Positions 57,718-64,000 of a stretch of 64,000 nt of DNA are shown here, in pieces. The translations under genes were made by a program, and so were the position numbers. Each line of letters begins with the position of its first letter. The first letter of the stretch is position 1. The notes beneath the pieces are model-generated. The model was not told the DNA's origin, did no database searches, and saw nothing but the letters and a program-made list of their open reading frames with translations. This stretch comes from JAFCCL01 sp041645325 (GTDB lineage: Archaea > Iainarchaeota > Iainarchaeia > Iainarchaeales > GCA-2688035), in assembly GCA_041645325.1 (NCBI GenBank), contig JBAZQI010000001.1:34791-98790 (forward strand), read 5' to 3'.

Positions 57718-58350
57718 CTAAAGCCTATTAACAAAAAAATAATAGCCGGCTTTCCTGTAGCCCATTGCGTTTGCAGCATTGTTGTACAAAAGCCGCATTC
57801 TTGCCCTGATTTCTTCTTTCTCTTTTTCGCTTGCCGTTCTGACAGGCTTATCATAATAAAAAAGTGTTTCAGGGCGCCGAATAGCCACCCATTCAAACCC
57901 GCATTTTCTTGCGTGTTCCTCAACTTTTTGGATTAAAAAGTTTGCCCAAGGAGATCTAAAATTGTGCCTAAACTCATTTAGCTTCTTATGCAACCCCTGT
58001 GTGCCCTGCAAGCTCTCAATAACCACAACTCCTTGCCCAAAGCCAAGCTTTGCTTCCGCTAAACATGCGCCGTCTTTGACCAGCTTTATCGAATGGTGGG
58101 ATTCATTCTTTGAAGTGCCAGCCAAAACAGTAAAGCAGCCGCCTGTTTTTGGCCCCCAGAAATCAACTTTCCTAAAGCTGGCGAGAAAATCACTTCCATA
58201 CTGTCTGACTTTTTCCTCTCCAGCAGTTTCAAACAAATGAAATCTTCTTTCAAAAAAATATTCCGGTGGCCTAAATTTTTTTGCCTGCCACCATTTGCAC
58301 CATTCTCTTGGGCGCAAAGCCCTGGACATCAGTCGCCTGAACCCGCTCAT
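57718..58350 (-). CDS. Hypothetical protein, tandem paralogue 1 (GNAT-like C-terminus)
   Basis: 210 residues from ATG 58350. C-terminal half KVEEHARKCGFEWVAIRRPETLFYYDKP, then MRLLYNNAANAMGYRKAGYYFFVNRL, resembles the acetyl-CoA binding end of N-acetyltransferases. The region QGVVVIESLQGTQGLHKKLNEFR is shared with paralogue 2. Function unknown. Confidence 0.7.
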   Translation of the reverse strand: MSGFRRLMSRALRPREWCKWWQAKKFRPPEYFFERRFHLFETAGEEKVRQYGSDFLASFRKVDFWGPKTGGCFTVLAGTSKNESHHSIKLVKDGACLAEAKLGFGQGVVVIESLQGTQGLHKKLNEFRHNFRSPWANFLIQKVEEHARKCGFEWVAIRRPETLFYYDKPVRTASEKEKEEIRARMRLLYNNAANAMGYRKAGYYFFVNRL

Positions 58351-58393
58351 GTGCAAAAACCCTTGACTTCTTTTGCCTTTTCTTCAAATGGTT

Positions 58394-59071
58394 TCAATTC
58401 AATTTTTTAACAAAAAAACTACCCTGCCTTTCATAGCCCATTGCATATGCAGCATTCTGGTACAAAGCAAGCATTCTTTTTCTCACTTCCCGTGCTTCTC
58501 GCCTGGTTCGTACAGTCGGATGCTGGTAATAATACAGGCTTTTCGGGTGCCTGATTATTGCCCATTCAAAGCCGTTTTTTCTTGCATGCTCTTCCACTGT
58601 GTGAATAAGATAATTTGCCCCTGGTTTCCCATATGTTTCCCTGAACCTTTCAAGTTCTGGCTGCACTTTTTCTCTTGAGCCATGCAGGGATTCAATTACC
58701 ACAACTTTTTCTCCAAAACCGATGCCTGCTCCGCACAGTTTTGCACGCAAAGCAGCAGGTGCACTCAGTGAAAGTGCAACTGAGTAGGCGGATTCATATT
58801 CGGAGTGATGACTGTTAACAATGTAACCCCTTCTTTTTTTTCCACTGAGCGCGATTTGCTTAAACGAATCAATGAACTGTCCTCCATATTTTGCTGCGGG
58901 TTCAATGCCACCTGTAGCGTACCGCATGAAATAAACACTTTTCGCATTGAACCCTTCCGGCGGCTTGAACTTTGGCTGCCTTGCTGTTTGCCTTCTTGTT
59001 ATGCTTTTTGCTGTTTGCCGCTGTCTTGTTCTGCCAATTGTTCCCTGATTTCTTAAAAGCAATGGTTTCAT
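58394..59071 (-). CDS. Hypothetical protein, tandem paralogue 2 (GNAT-like C-terminus)
   Basis: 225 residues from ATG 59071 (TTG 59113 in frame). Basic N-terminal tail (RTRQRQTAKSITRRQTARQPKF), then a domain homologous to the 57718 gene: EKVVVIESLHGSREKVQPELERFRE, TVEEHARKNGFEWAIIRHPKSLYYYQHP, MLALYQNAAYAMGYERQGSFFVKKL. The pair arose by tandem duplication. Confidence 0.7.
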   Translation of the reverse strand: MKPLLLRNQGTIGRTRQRQTAKSITRRQTARQPKFKPPEGFNAKSVYFMRYATGGIEPAAKYGGQFIDSFKQIALSGKKRRGYIVNSHHSEYESAYSVALSLSAPAALRAKLCGAGIGFGEKVVVIESLHGSREKVQPELERFRETYGKPGANYLIHTVEEHARKNGFEWAIIRHPKSLYYYQHPTVRTRREAREVRKRMLALYQNAAYAMGYERQGSFFVKKLN

Positions 59072-59149
59072 GCTTTGAACCGCCCTTTCTCCGCTTAAGG
59101 ATAATAGGGGCAAATTTATTAAAACAGTTTATCCTCTATTTGATACATT

Positions 59150-60637
59150 ATGCCAAAAGATGAGATTGCAAACCTTGCTTTGCGCAGAACCCTTTTTTTT
59201 CCAAGCGCCGAAATTTATGCAGGCTCGCCTTCGGGGTTCTGGGAATTCGGCCCTGTGGGAACGGCAATAAGGGAGCGCATTGTTGCATTGTGGCGCAGGC
59301 AGCTTGTTGAAAAAGAAGGAATGCTTGAAATTTCCGGCGCAGAAATTTTGCCGGAAGCGGTTTTCAGGGCATCAGGGCATCTTGATAACTTCAACGATCC
59401 CATAGTGCAATGCCTGAAATGCAATAGCCTGCACAGGGCCGACAAGCTGATAGAGGTTCATTCCAAGGGCATTGTGCCTGAAAGCCTTTCAACGACAGAG
59501 CTTGACAAGCTCATAAAAAAACATGATGTTAAATGCCCGAAATGCAAGGGCTCTTCTTTTTCGGAAGTGAAAAAATTCAACATGATGATGAAGGTTGACA
59601 TCGGCGCAACAGGGGATTTGCCCTGCTATTTGCGCCCTGAAACCTGCCAGAGCATTTTTCTGGACTTTTCAAGGCTATACAAGAATGCGAGGAGCGAGCT
59701 TCCTCTTGGGGTTGCACAGGCCGGAAAATCCTTCAGGAATGAGATTTCTCCAAGAAACACGCTTTTGAGGCAACGCGAATTCGGCCAGATGGAAATCGAG
59801 GTTTTCTTCAACCCTGACAAAATAAACGAGGTTCCGAATTTTGGCGAAGTGGAAAAATATGAGCTGAACCTTTTGCTTTCAGGGCAAAAAGCCGTGAAAA
59901 AGGTTTCCTGCGGCGAAGCATCATCAAAAAAAATTGTTTCGGGCAAATTCATTGCCTATTACTTATCGCGCGTGCAGCAATTCTACGAAAAAATGGGCAT
60001 TCCCCTGGAAAAAATGCGCTTCAGGCAGCTTGATTCAAACGAAAGGGCTTTTTATGCAAAGGAAACCTGGGACTTTGAGGCTGAAACAGACCTCGGCTGG
60101 ATTGAGCTCATGGCCTGCAATTACCGCACTGATTACGACCTCAAGGGGCACCAAAAGGAAAGCAAGCAAAGCCTTGAAGTCAACGAGCAAGGCAAAAAAT
60201 TCATTCCCCATGTTTTTGAATTATCCGCAGGAATAGACAGGAGCCTTTACGTTGCCCTTGACCTCGCGTTCCGCAAGGAAAAACGCGGCCCTGAGGAACG
60301 CATTTTCCTGAAGCTCCCTGCAAAAATCGCGCCTTACCTTTGCGCGGTTTTTCCCCTTGTGAAAAAAGACGGCTTGTTTGAAAAAGCAAAAGCCCTTTTT
60401 GAGGAACTCAACGGCTGCGGCCTTGACATGCTGTTTGACGAAAAAGGCAGCATTGGAAAAAGATACGCAAGAGTAGACGAAATCGGCGTTCCATTTGCAA
60501 TAACAATCGATTATGACACCCTAAAAGACAACACTGTTACGCTCAGGGAAAGGGACTCCATGCAGCAAAAGCGCGTCAAGATTTCGGAACTGCCTGTTTT
60601 GCTATGGAAACTGCAGTCAGCCCAAGCCACTTTTTAA
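59150..60637 (+). CDS. glyS: Glycyl-tRNA synthetase (alpha2 type)
   Basis: 495 residues, class II synthetase of the archaeal/eukaryotic kind. N-terminal ALRRTLFFPSAEIYAGSPSGFWEFGPVG, a zinc-ribbon insertion (CLKCNSLHRADK ... CPKCKGSSF), motif 2 KSFRNEISPRNTLLRQREFGQMEIEVFF, motif 3 ELSAGIDRSLYVALDLAF, and the anticodon-binding domain (APYLCAVFPLVKKDGLFEKAKALFEEL). Overlaps the convergent gene by 20 nt. Confidence 0.96.
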   Translation: MPKDEIANLALRRTLFFPSAEIYAGSPSGFWEFGPVGTAIRERIVALWRRQLVEKEGMLEISGAEILPEAVFRASGHLDNFNDPIVQCLKCNSLHRADKLIEVHSKGIVPESLSTTELDKLIKKHDVKCPKCKGSSFSEVKKFNMMMKVDIGATGDLPCYLRPETCQSIFLDFSRLYKNARSELPLGVAQAGKSFRNEISPRNTLLRQREFGQMEIEVFFNPDKINEVPNFGEVEKYELNLLLSGQKAVKKVSCGEASSKKIVSGKFIAYYLSRVQQFYEKMGIPLEKMRFRQLDSNERAFYAKETWDFEAETDLGWIELMACNYRTDYDLKGHQKESKQSLEVNEQGKKFIPHVFELSAGIDRSLYVALDLAFRKEKRGPEERIFLKLPAKIAPYLCAVFPLVKKDGLFEKAKALFEELNGCGLDMLFDEKGSIGKRYARVDEIGVPFAITIDYDTLKDNTVTLRERDSMQQKRVKISELPVLLWKLQSAQATF

Positions 60638-61126
60638 AAGGCTCTTGGGCATAATCTTCCGCAGGTTTCTCTCCTGCCTGCTGACTTCCTTTTTCACAAC
60701 AGCATTGCTTGCCCCCAAAGCATTAATGTTTTCATCAATATCCCTTCTCCATGTTTTGCCAAGCAAGCTGCCTTTTGCAGGGCCGCAACCCACTCTCCTG
60801 CGGATTTCCATTGTTCTTTTGGAATTCTCCAGGAAAAGCTTGTCCATTGCAAGCAGTTTGCAGTAAAAAGTAAGCTGGCTGATTTTTCCTTTCTCAACCT
60901 GCCTTCTTGCAACAAGCAGCTGGAAGCGAGCCCACTGCCCAAAAATTTCCGGCGCAGCAATCCCCCTGATTGCCCTGACAAGCCGCCTGTTTCTTTTCCC
61001 TTCCCTTGTCTTCGCACGCCTCAAAGCCTGCGCAAGCTGCTTTTCATTACGCCAAAAAGAAGCTTGCCTCTCTCTTGCATGATGCCCCTTTCTCCCGCCC
61101 CTGCCATGAACCTTTCTTGAAACCAT
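60617..61126 (-). CDS. Hypothetical highly basic protein
   Basis: 169 residues, about 28 percent Arg/Lys. N-terminus MVSRKVHGRGGRKGHHARERQ, then helices (NEKQLAQALRRAKTREGKRNRRLVRAIRGI, FQLLVARRQVEKGKISQLTFYCKLLAMDK). At first glance like a ribosomal protein, but it matches none I know (not L19e). Probably binds nucleic acid. Convergent with glyS. Confidence 0.65.
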   Translation of the reverse strand: MVSRKVHGRGGRKGHHARERQASFWRNEKQLAQALRRAKTREGKRNRRLVRAIRGIAAPEIFGQWARFQLLVARRQVEKGKISQLTFYCKLLAMDKLFLENSKRTMEIRRRVGCGPAKGSLLGKTWRRDIDENINALGASNAVVKKEVSRQERNLRKIMPKSLLKSGLG

Positions 61127-61156
61127 AATTGCCCAAATAGCAGTGTGATAAAGGGG

Positions 61157-62107
61157 TTAAAAAGCGTTTCCAAAAAACCCTTTCAATATTATGGCTGTGT
61201 TGCTTGAATAAATTACCCAAAAAGCCCTGGTGCAGAAAACCAGTGCGGCAAGCCTTCCTCCGCTGAAACCGCTTTTTTTTATTTCAATTGCCCTTTGGAT
61301 GAAGGCAAGCTTGTTTTTTGCAAGCAGCCCGAATTTCAATTCAATGTAAAAGCGCAGGTCATCCAAAAACTGCCGCCTGAACCGCGTTGCACCAGCAAAT
61401 TGCCGCTTCTGCTTTTCCTTTTCCGGAATGCGATTGTGCAGGGCAATGCCCGCCGCTTCCAGCTCGAAAAACACGGCTTTTACCGCATAACCCACCGCCT
61501 TTTTTGGCAGGGCAAGCGAAATGATTATGGCCGCAAACGCAATGCTTTGCGGAACCCAGATGCTCTTCAGCTTTTCCCAGGGCGTAAACCTGGGCCTGAT
61601 CTCTTTCCTGATGTCCCTGCCAAAAAGGATTTTGCCCTCGTGCTTCATTTTGTAAAGCAGGGTAAGCTGGCTTGCCACAAGGATTGCGCCTGGCATCAAA
61701 TCAAGCCTTTTGATCATTCCCCTGTTCCAGTCAATGTCCCTTGGCCCAAAAACCTCAAACGGCTTGTACAATCTTGCCTGCTTTTCAACAGCCTTCAAGG
61801 CGTTTTCCAAAAGGCTTTTTCCAATGCCTGTTGAGCAAACCTTCCGCAACATTGTGCCATGCTTTTTGTCAAGCCTCCAAAAAAGCCGTTCCGCAAATTC
61901 CCCCACGGGCTTTACCTTTTCATCCTCTTTCACCTGAATAATGAGGTCAACATCGCTTCTCCCAAGGACAAACTCGCCCCTTGCCGCGGAGCCAAACAAA
62001 AGGACAAAATCCAAATCCCTTTCAAACCCCTCTTTCAGGCCCGCAACAAAATCCCGCAGAAACGCCTCAACCCTGGGCTGGCCGCCATCACTGGAAACAA
62101 CAGGCAT
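61157..62107 (-). CDS. Nucleotidyltransferase-domain protein
   Basis: 316 residues. MNT-type nucleotidyltransferase motif FVLLFGSAARGEFVLGRSDVDLIIQV (GS..RG..SD.D) near residues 35-60. The C-terminal 200 residues are helical with hydrophobic parts (AIAFAAIIISLALPKKAVGYAVKAVFFELEA) and may be a HEPN-like partner domain, so an antitoxin-like or self-regulating NTase is possible. Confidence 0.78.
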   Translation of the reverse strand: MPVVSSDGGQPRVEAFLRDFVAGLKEGFERDLDFVLLFGSAARGEFVLGRSDVDLIIQVKEDEKVKPVGEFAERLFWRLDKKHGTMLRKVCSTGIGKSLLENALKAVEKQARLYKPFEVFGPRDIDWNRGMIKRLDLMPGAILVASQLTLLYKMKHEGKILFGRDIRKEIRPRFTPWEKLKSIWVPQSIAFAAIIISLALPKKAVGYAVKAVFFELEAAGIALHNRIPEKEKQKRQFAGATRFRRQFLDDLRFYIELKFGLLAKNKLAFIQRAIEIKKSGFSGGRLAALVFCTRAFWVIYSSNTAIILKGFFGNAF

Positions 62108-62169
62108 GCTATCCGATTAAGGAAAAGGGGTTAAAAAGCATTTCCCCAAAAAACTATTCTATGGCAAAC

Positions 62170-62359
62170 GCCCCCGTAGCTCAGTGGTAGAGCACAAGTT
62201 TCGTAAAGCCTTTCTTTCTAAAGAAAGAAAGCCTTGGGAAAGAAAGGCCTTCGGCGAGCTTTTCTTTAAAAAAGAAAAGCCTGCAAAAAGAAGTTTTGCT
62301 GTTGCAAAAACAAAATTCGAACAAACTTGGGGTCAAGGGTTCAAATCCCTTCGGGGGCT
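62170..62359 (+). tRNA. tRNA-Thr (CGT) with a 118-nt intron
   Basis: Exons 62170-62205 and 62324-62359. Acceptor GCCCCCG/CGGGGGC, discriminator T73 (typical of archaeal tRNA-Thr), D arm GCTCAGTGGTAGAGC, anticodon arm CAAGT-TTCGTAA-ACTTG (CGT reads ACG), T arm AAGGG-TTCAAAT-CCCTT. Splice position is the canonical 37/38. The central helix TTCG (62200-62203) pairs with CGAA (62318-62321) with three-base bulges on both sides, a proper bulge-helix motif for the archaeal endonuclease. Confidence 0.93.
62206..62323 (+). repeat. tRNA-Thr intron made largely of family A sequence (A8)
   Basis: Contains AAGCC, hairpin TTTCTTTCTAAAGAAAGAAA, GCCTTGGGAAAG (reverse core), GGCCTTCGGCGAGC, hairpin CTTTTCTTTAAAAAAGAAAAG, and TTTTGCTGTTGCAAAA as in copy A2. 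The BHB pairing uses only the outermost bases, so the repeat sits in the intron's loop. Also transcribed as part of the pre-tRNA. Confidence 0.8.
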
Positions 62360-62403
62360 ATTAAGTTGAAATAAGCTATCCTTGCTTTTCCGGCAATGTT
62401 TTT

Positions 62404-63156
62404 TTATAGCCTGGATTGTTTCCAAAGTAGCTCAAAGTATTGCATGTAAGAGCCTGCGACTTTTTTGTTCTTTATCAGGAATATCGCCGGGTCTTCCGAT
62501 GGCGCGATTGTCACTGCATAGTCTTTGAAAACGTCAAACCAGGCTGGCGTCATTAATCCTTTTGGCATGTATCTTACCTCGGTTAGTTTCATTTTTTCCC
62601 GCATCTTCCCGAATTCCTTTGAGTCAAAGGCGTAGATTATCTTCATTTTAATTCCCTTTGCAATTCTCCTCCTGTTCCAATTGAGAAGATATGCACCAAA
62701 TCTTTCATTCGCCTCCCTTGCTACACCGGTAATGTAAATAGTGTCGCCTTTTTCAAGTTCTTCCAAAACCCAGTCATAAAATGATTTAAAGCCATTTTTG
62801 CCCTCATAAACCTCCGCCTTTTGCTCCGGCGCTTTTAGGTGACGCATTGCGGATATTTCAGGAATGGCTTTTTCCAGCTCTATTCTTTGCTTCTCGAACA
62901 GATTCTGCTTTTCGTTGACAAAGTCCATTAGCCTTTCAGGGGCTGTGGCTTCAAAATGCTTTACCCCGCTTTTGACAATGTAAGCCGCAAGCCCTTTTTG
63001 AGTAAGCCTGCCAAGAACCTCGTATATCTTGCCGGAGCTTATTTTTGCCTTGGCTATTATCTCCCCCGTGGTTGCCTGGCCAAGATCCAACAAGGCAAAG
63101 TAGACCGCTATTTCACTCTTTGTCAGCCCAACTTCGCCCAACAGCCTCTCAAACAT
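62404..63156 (-). CDS. TrmB-family transcriptional regulator
   Basis: 250 residues. N-terminal wHTH (EVGLTKSEIAVYFALLDLGQATTGEIIAKAKISSGKIYEVLGRLTQKGLAAYI), a coiled linker, then the TrmB-type C-terminal domain (AEVYEGKNGFKSFYDWVLEELEKGDTIYITGVARE, EVRYMPKGLMTPAWFDVFKDYAVTIAP). Related regulators control sugar or stress genes by ligand binding; the target here is unknown. Confidence 0.88.
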   Translation of the reverse strand: MFERLLGEVGLTKSEIAVYFALLDLGQATTGEIIAKAKISSGKIYEVLGRLTQKGLAAYIVKSGVKHFEATAPERLMDFVNEKQNLFEKQRIELEKAIPEISAMRHLKAPEQKAEVYEGKNGFKSFYDWVLEELEKGDTIYITGVAREANERFGAYLLNWNRRRIAKGIKMKIIYAFDSKEFGKMREKMKLTEVRYMPKGLMTPAWFDVFKDYAVTIAPSEDPAIFLIKNKKVAGSYMQYFELLWKQSRL

Positions 63157-63250
63157 AATAAAAATATGGTCGCAACAGTTTTAAAATTCAACTGTTTCTC
63201 CCCCCTTGGTGGGTGGCAATAAATAAGAACTCAGGCTGCGCAGGTTATTT

Positions 63251-63598
63251 ATGCTGCTGACTTTTTTGAGCCATTTGCTGGCTTTGGATTTCGCCTGGAT
63301 AGTTTTTGACCTGATACTGGGCTTTGCGGTTCTTACAGTTTCCTACCTTATTTTATCGCACATATACAGCGAGGGTAAGAATTGGCTTCGTTATTTTTTC
63401 TTCCTAATGCTGCTTCTTTATGCCCTATTGGATTTTGGAGGCTTAACTGGAATCACCTTGATTTCAGGAAATCACATGCTTGAATGGCTGATGTTCCAGT
63501 TTACTGCAACAATATTTCTTGCTGGAACAAGTTTGCAAAAGCACACGCTGAAGATAATGGTTGGCAGTTTCCTTGGCTTCAGCTTGCTTTTTGGATAG
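63251..63598 (+). CDS. Small membrane protein
   Basis: 115 residues with four hydrophobic segments (LLALDFAWIVFDLILGFAVLTV, WLRYFFFLMLLLYALLDFGG and others). Not recognised. It is followed 10 nt later by another small membrane protein gene, and the two may be cotranscribed. Confidence 0.6.
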   Translation: MLLTFLSHLLALDFAWIVFDLILGFAVLTVSYLILSHIYSEGKNWLRYFFFLMLLLYALLDFGGLTGITLISGNHMLEWLMFQFTATIFLAGTSLQKHTLKIMVGSFLGFSLLFG

Positions 63599-63608
63599 GT
63601 AGGCTAAA

Positions 63609-63767
63609 ATGTCTAGGCTGTTGAACTCCCTGATTTTTTTCCTTTTCACAATTATCTCAATCTATGTTTTCACTCTGGGGTTCGGGGTGCAAAAAATTGG
63701 CGCATTGGCAAGTTTTCCAGGTCTAATAGTCATATTCTTCATTATACTCTGCCTAAAGGTGCTTTAA
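63609..63767 (+). CDS. Very small membrane protein
   Basis: 52 residues, two hydrophobic segments (LNSLIFFLFTIISIYVFTLGF; LASFPGLIVIFFIILCLKVL). Follows the 63251 gene closely; short for routine gene calling but well placed. Confidence 0.55.
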   Translation: MSRLLNSLIFFLFTIISIYVFTLGFGVQKIGALASFPGLIVIFFIILCLKVL

Positions 63768-63809
63768 GCGGTTTTTTCGCTAATTATTTTTTTTTAAAAA
63801 TAGAAATTT

Positions 63810-63841
63810 GCAGGGCTTTTTCAGCCCTGCGTTTTTTTTTT
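63810..63841 (+). terminator. Hairpin plus T-tract terminator
   Basis: GCAGGGCT-TTTTC-AGCCCTGC followed by G and ten T residues. Looks like an intrinsic terminator for the small membrane protein genes; T-tracts alone terminate archaeal transcripts, so the hairpin may act in RNA stability. Confidence 0.6.
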
Positions 63842-63904
63842 GCGCGAAGCGCGTTTTTCCCAAGCTTTTTCCCAAGGCTTTTTTTCCCGCAGGAAAAAAG
63901 GCTT
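63841..63904. repeat. Family A element, copy A9
   Basis: TGCGCGAAGCGCG hairpin, TTTTTCCCAAGC, TTTTTCCCAAGGC, then TTTTTTTCCCGCAGGAAAAAA and GGCTT, ending inside the stop codon region of the minus-strand gene that begins at 63903. Confidence 0.85.
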
Positions 63905-64000
63905 ACATGTATGCTATGTCCAGGGATTTGCCTTTTCCGCCGCCGTATGCTTTTTCAATTTCCGCGTTTTTTCCCACGCCTGTAATGTTGGGGGATTGCA
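63903..64000 (-). CDS. C-terminus of an unknown protein, cut by window edge
   Basis: Last 31 residues visible, ending AYGGGKGKSLDIAYM and stop TAA inside the edge of repeat A9. Preceded by ITGVGKNAEIEK. Too short to identify. Confidence 0.5.
   Translation of the reverse strand, partial: QSPNITGVGKNAEIEKAYGGGKGKSLDIAYM

Noticed and set aside
60617..61126. Ribosomal protein L19e
   Set aside because: The protein is basic and of similar size, but the L19e signature motifs are absent; left as hypothetical.
4980..63904. CRISPR array
   Set aside because: The repeats are dispersed, of unequal length, and lack regular spacers; no cas genes are present.
4980..63904. Family A as ordinary intrinsic terminators
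   Set aside because: Several copies are inside a coding region, inside a tRNA intron, or internal to an operon, and there is sequence conservation outside the stems; termination could still be a side effect at some sites.

Overview
The window looks like a chromosomal segment of an archaeon, most likely a small-genome DPANN lineage (a Diapherotrites/Iainarchaeum-like affiliation is my guess, not shown). Archaeal marks: ribosomal proteins L15e and L37Ae, exosome Rrp4/Rrp41/Rrp42, SBDS, proteasome alpha, Rpo12, KEOPS Pcc1, prefoldin beta, RNase P Pop5-like protein, Nop5/fibrillarin, aIF5A, LSm, Nmd3, a beta-CASP nuclease, Trm5, alpha2-type GlyRS and a tRNA intron with a bulge-helix-bulge site. 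Many genes begin with TTG or GTG, and many starts sit about 25 nt after a TATA-like box, as expected of leaderless archaeal transcripts.

Layout. 1-10.5 kb: minus-strand housekeeping genes (ScpA, AhcY, PfkB kinase, Adk, Trm5, UbiB kinase with a phasin-like partner, GRAM protein, aIF5A). 10.5-20 kb: NYN/DUF2226 pair, MinD, LSm, tRNA-Ala, a coiled-coil protein, tRNA-Val, TtuA-type thiolase, DUF2330 membrane protein, L15e, HD hydrolase, Pop5. 20-26 kb: a textbook archaeal exosome/proteasome superoperon. 26-37 kb: an accessory stretch of regulators (two related wHTH proteins, KaiC-like ATPase, two V4R proteins, AbrB-type) with an AT-rich UbiA/CruF membrane pair suggestive of C50-carotenoid-type chemistry. 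37-43.5 kb: stomatin-like protein and a MacB-type ABC export operon. 44.5-51 kb: thiol-redox genes and anaerobic ribonucleotide reductase (NrdD/NrdG), with the NrdD glycyl-radical segment in a separate frame. 51-64 kb: beta-CASP nuclease, Nmd3, tRNA-Arg, fibrillarin with an N-terminally short Nop5, GlyRS, nucleotidyltransferase, intron-containing tRNA-Thr, TrmB regulator, and several lineage-specific proteins.

The most unusual content is non-coding. Two families of short hairpin-rich dispersed elements occur throughout. Family A (at least nine loci) has a core CCCAAGGCTTTT followed by a hairpin of changing sequence but conserved pairing and then AAAAGGCTTT, often next to a GCGC..GCGC hairpin. 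It lies at gene ends, twice in tandem and in frame inside the HD hydrolase gene, inside the tRNA-Thr intron, and between a tRNA and a duplicated copy of that tRNA's 3' end (tRNA-Ala and tRNA-Arg, with the same junction). Family B (four loci) has conserved ends (AGCCGNCACNNCCGGCTGGT ... GGCTCGYTRYTGCTCGC) around an unrelated central hairpin; one copy is flanked by a roughly 44-bp duplication of the 3' end of a protein gene. Together they look like non-autonomous mobile elements, comparable in behaviour to Rickettsia palindromic elements but with a taste for gene 3' ends; no mobilising enzyme is visible in this window.
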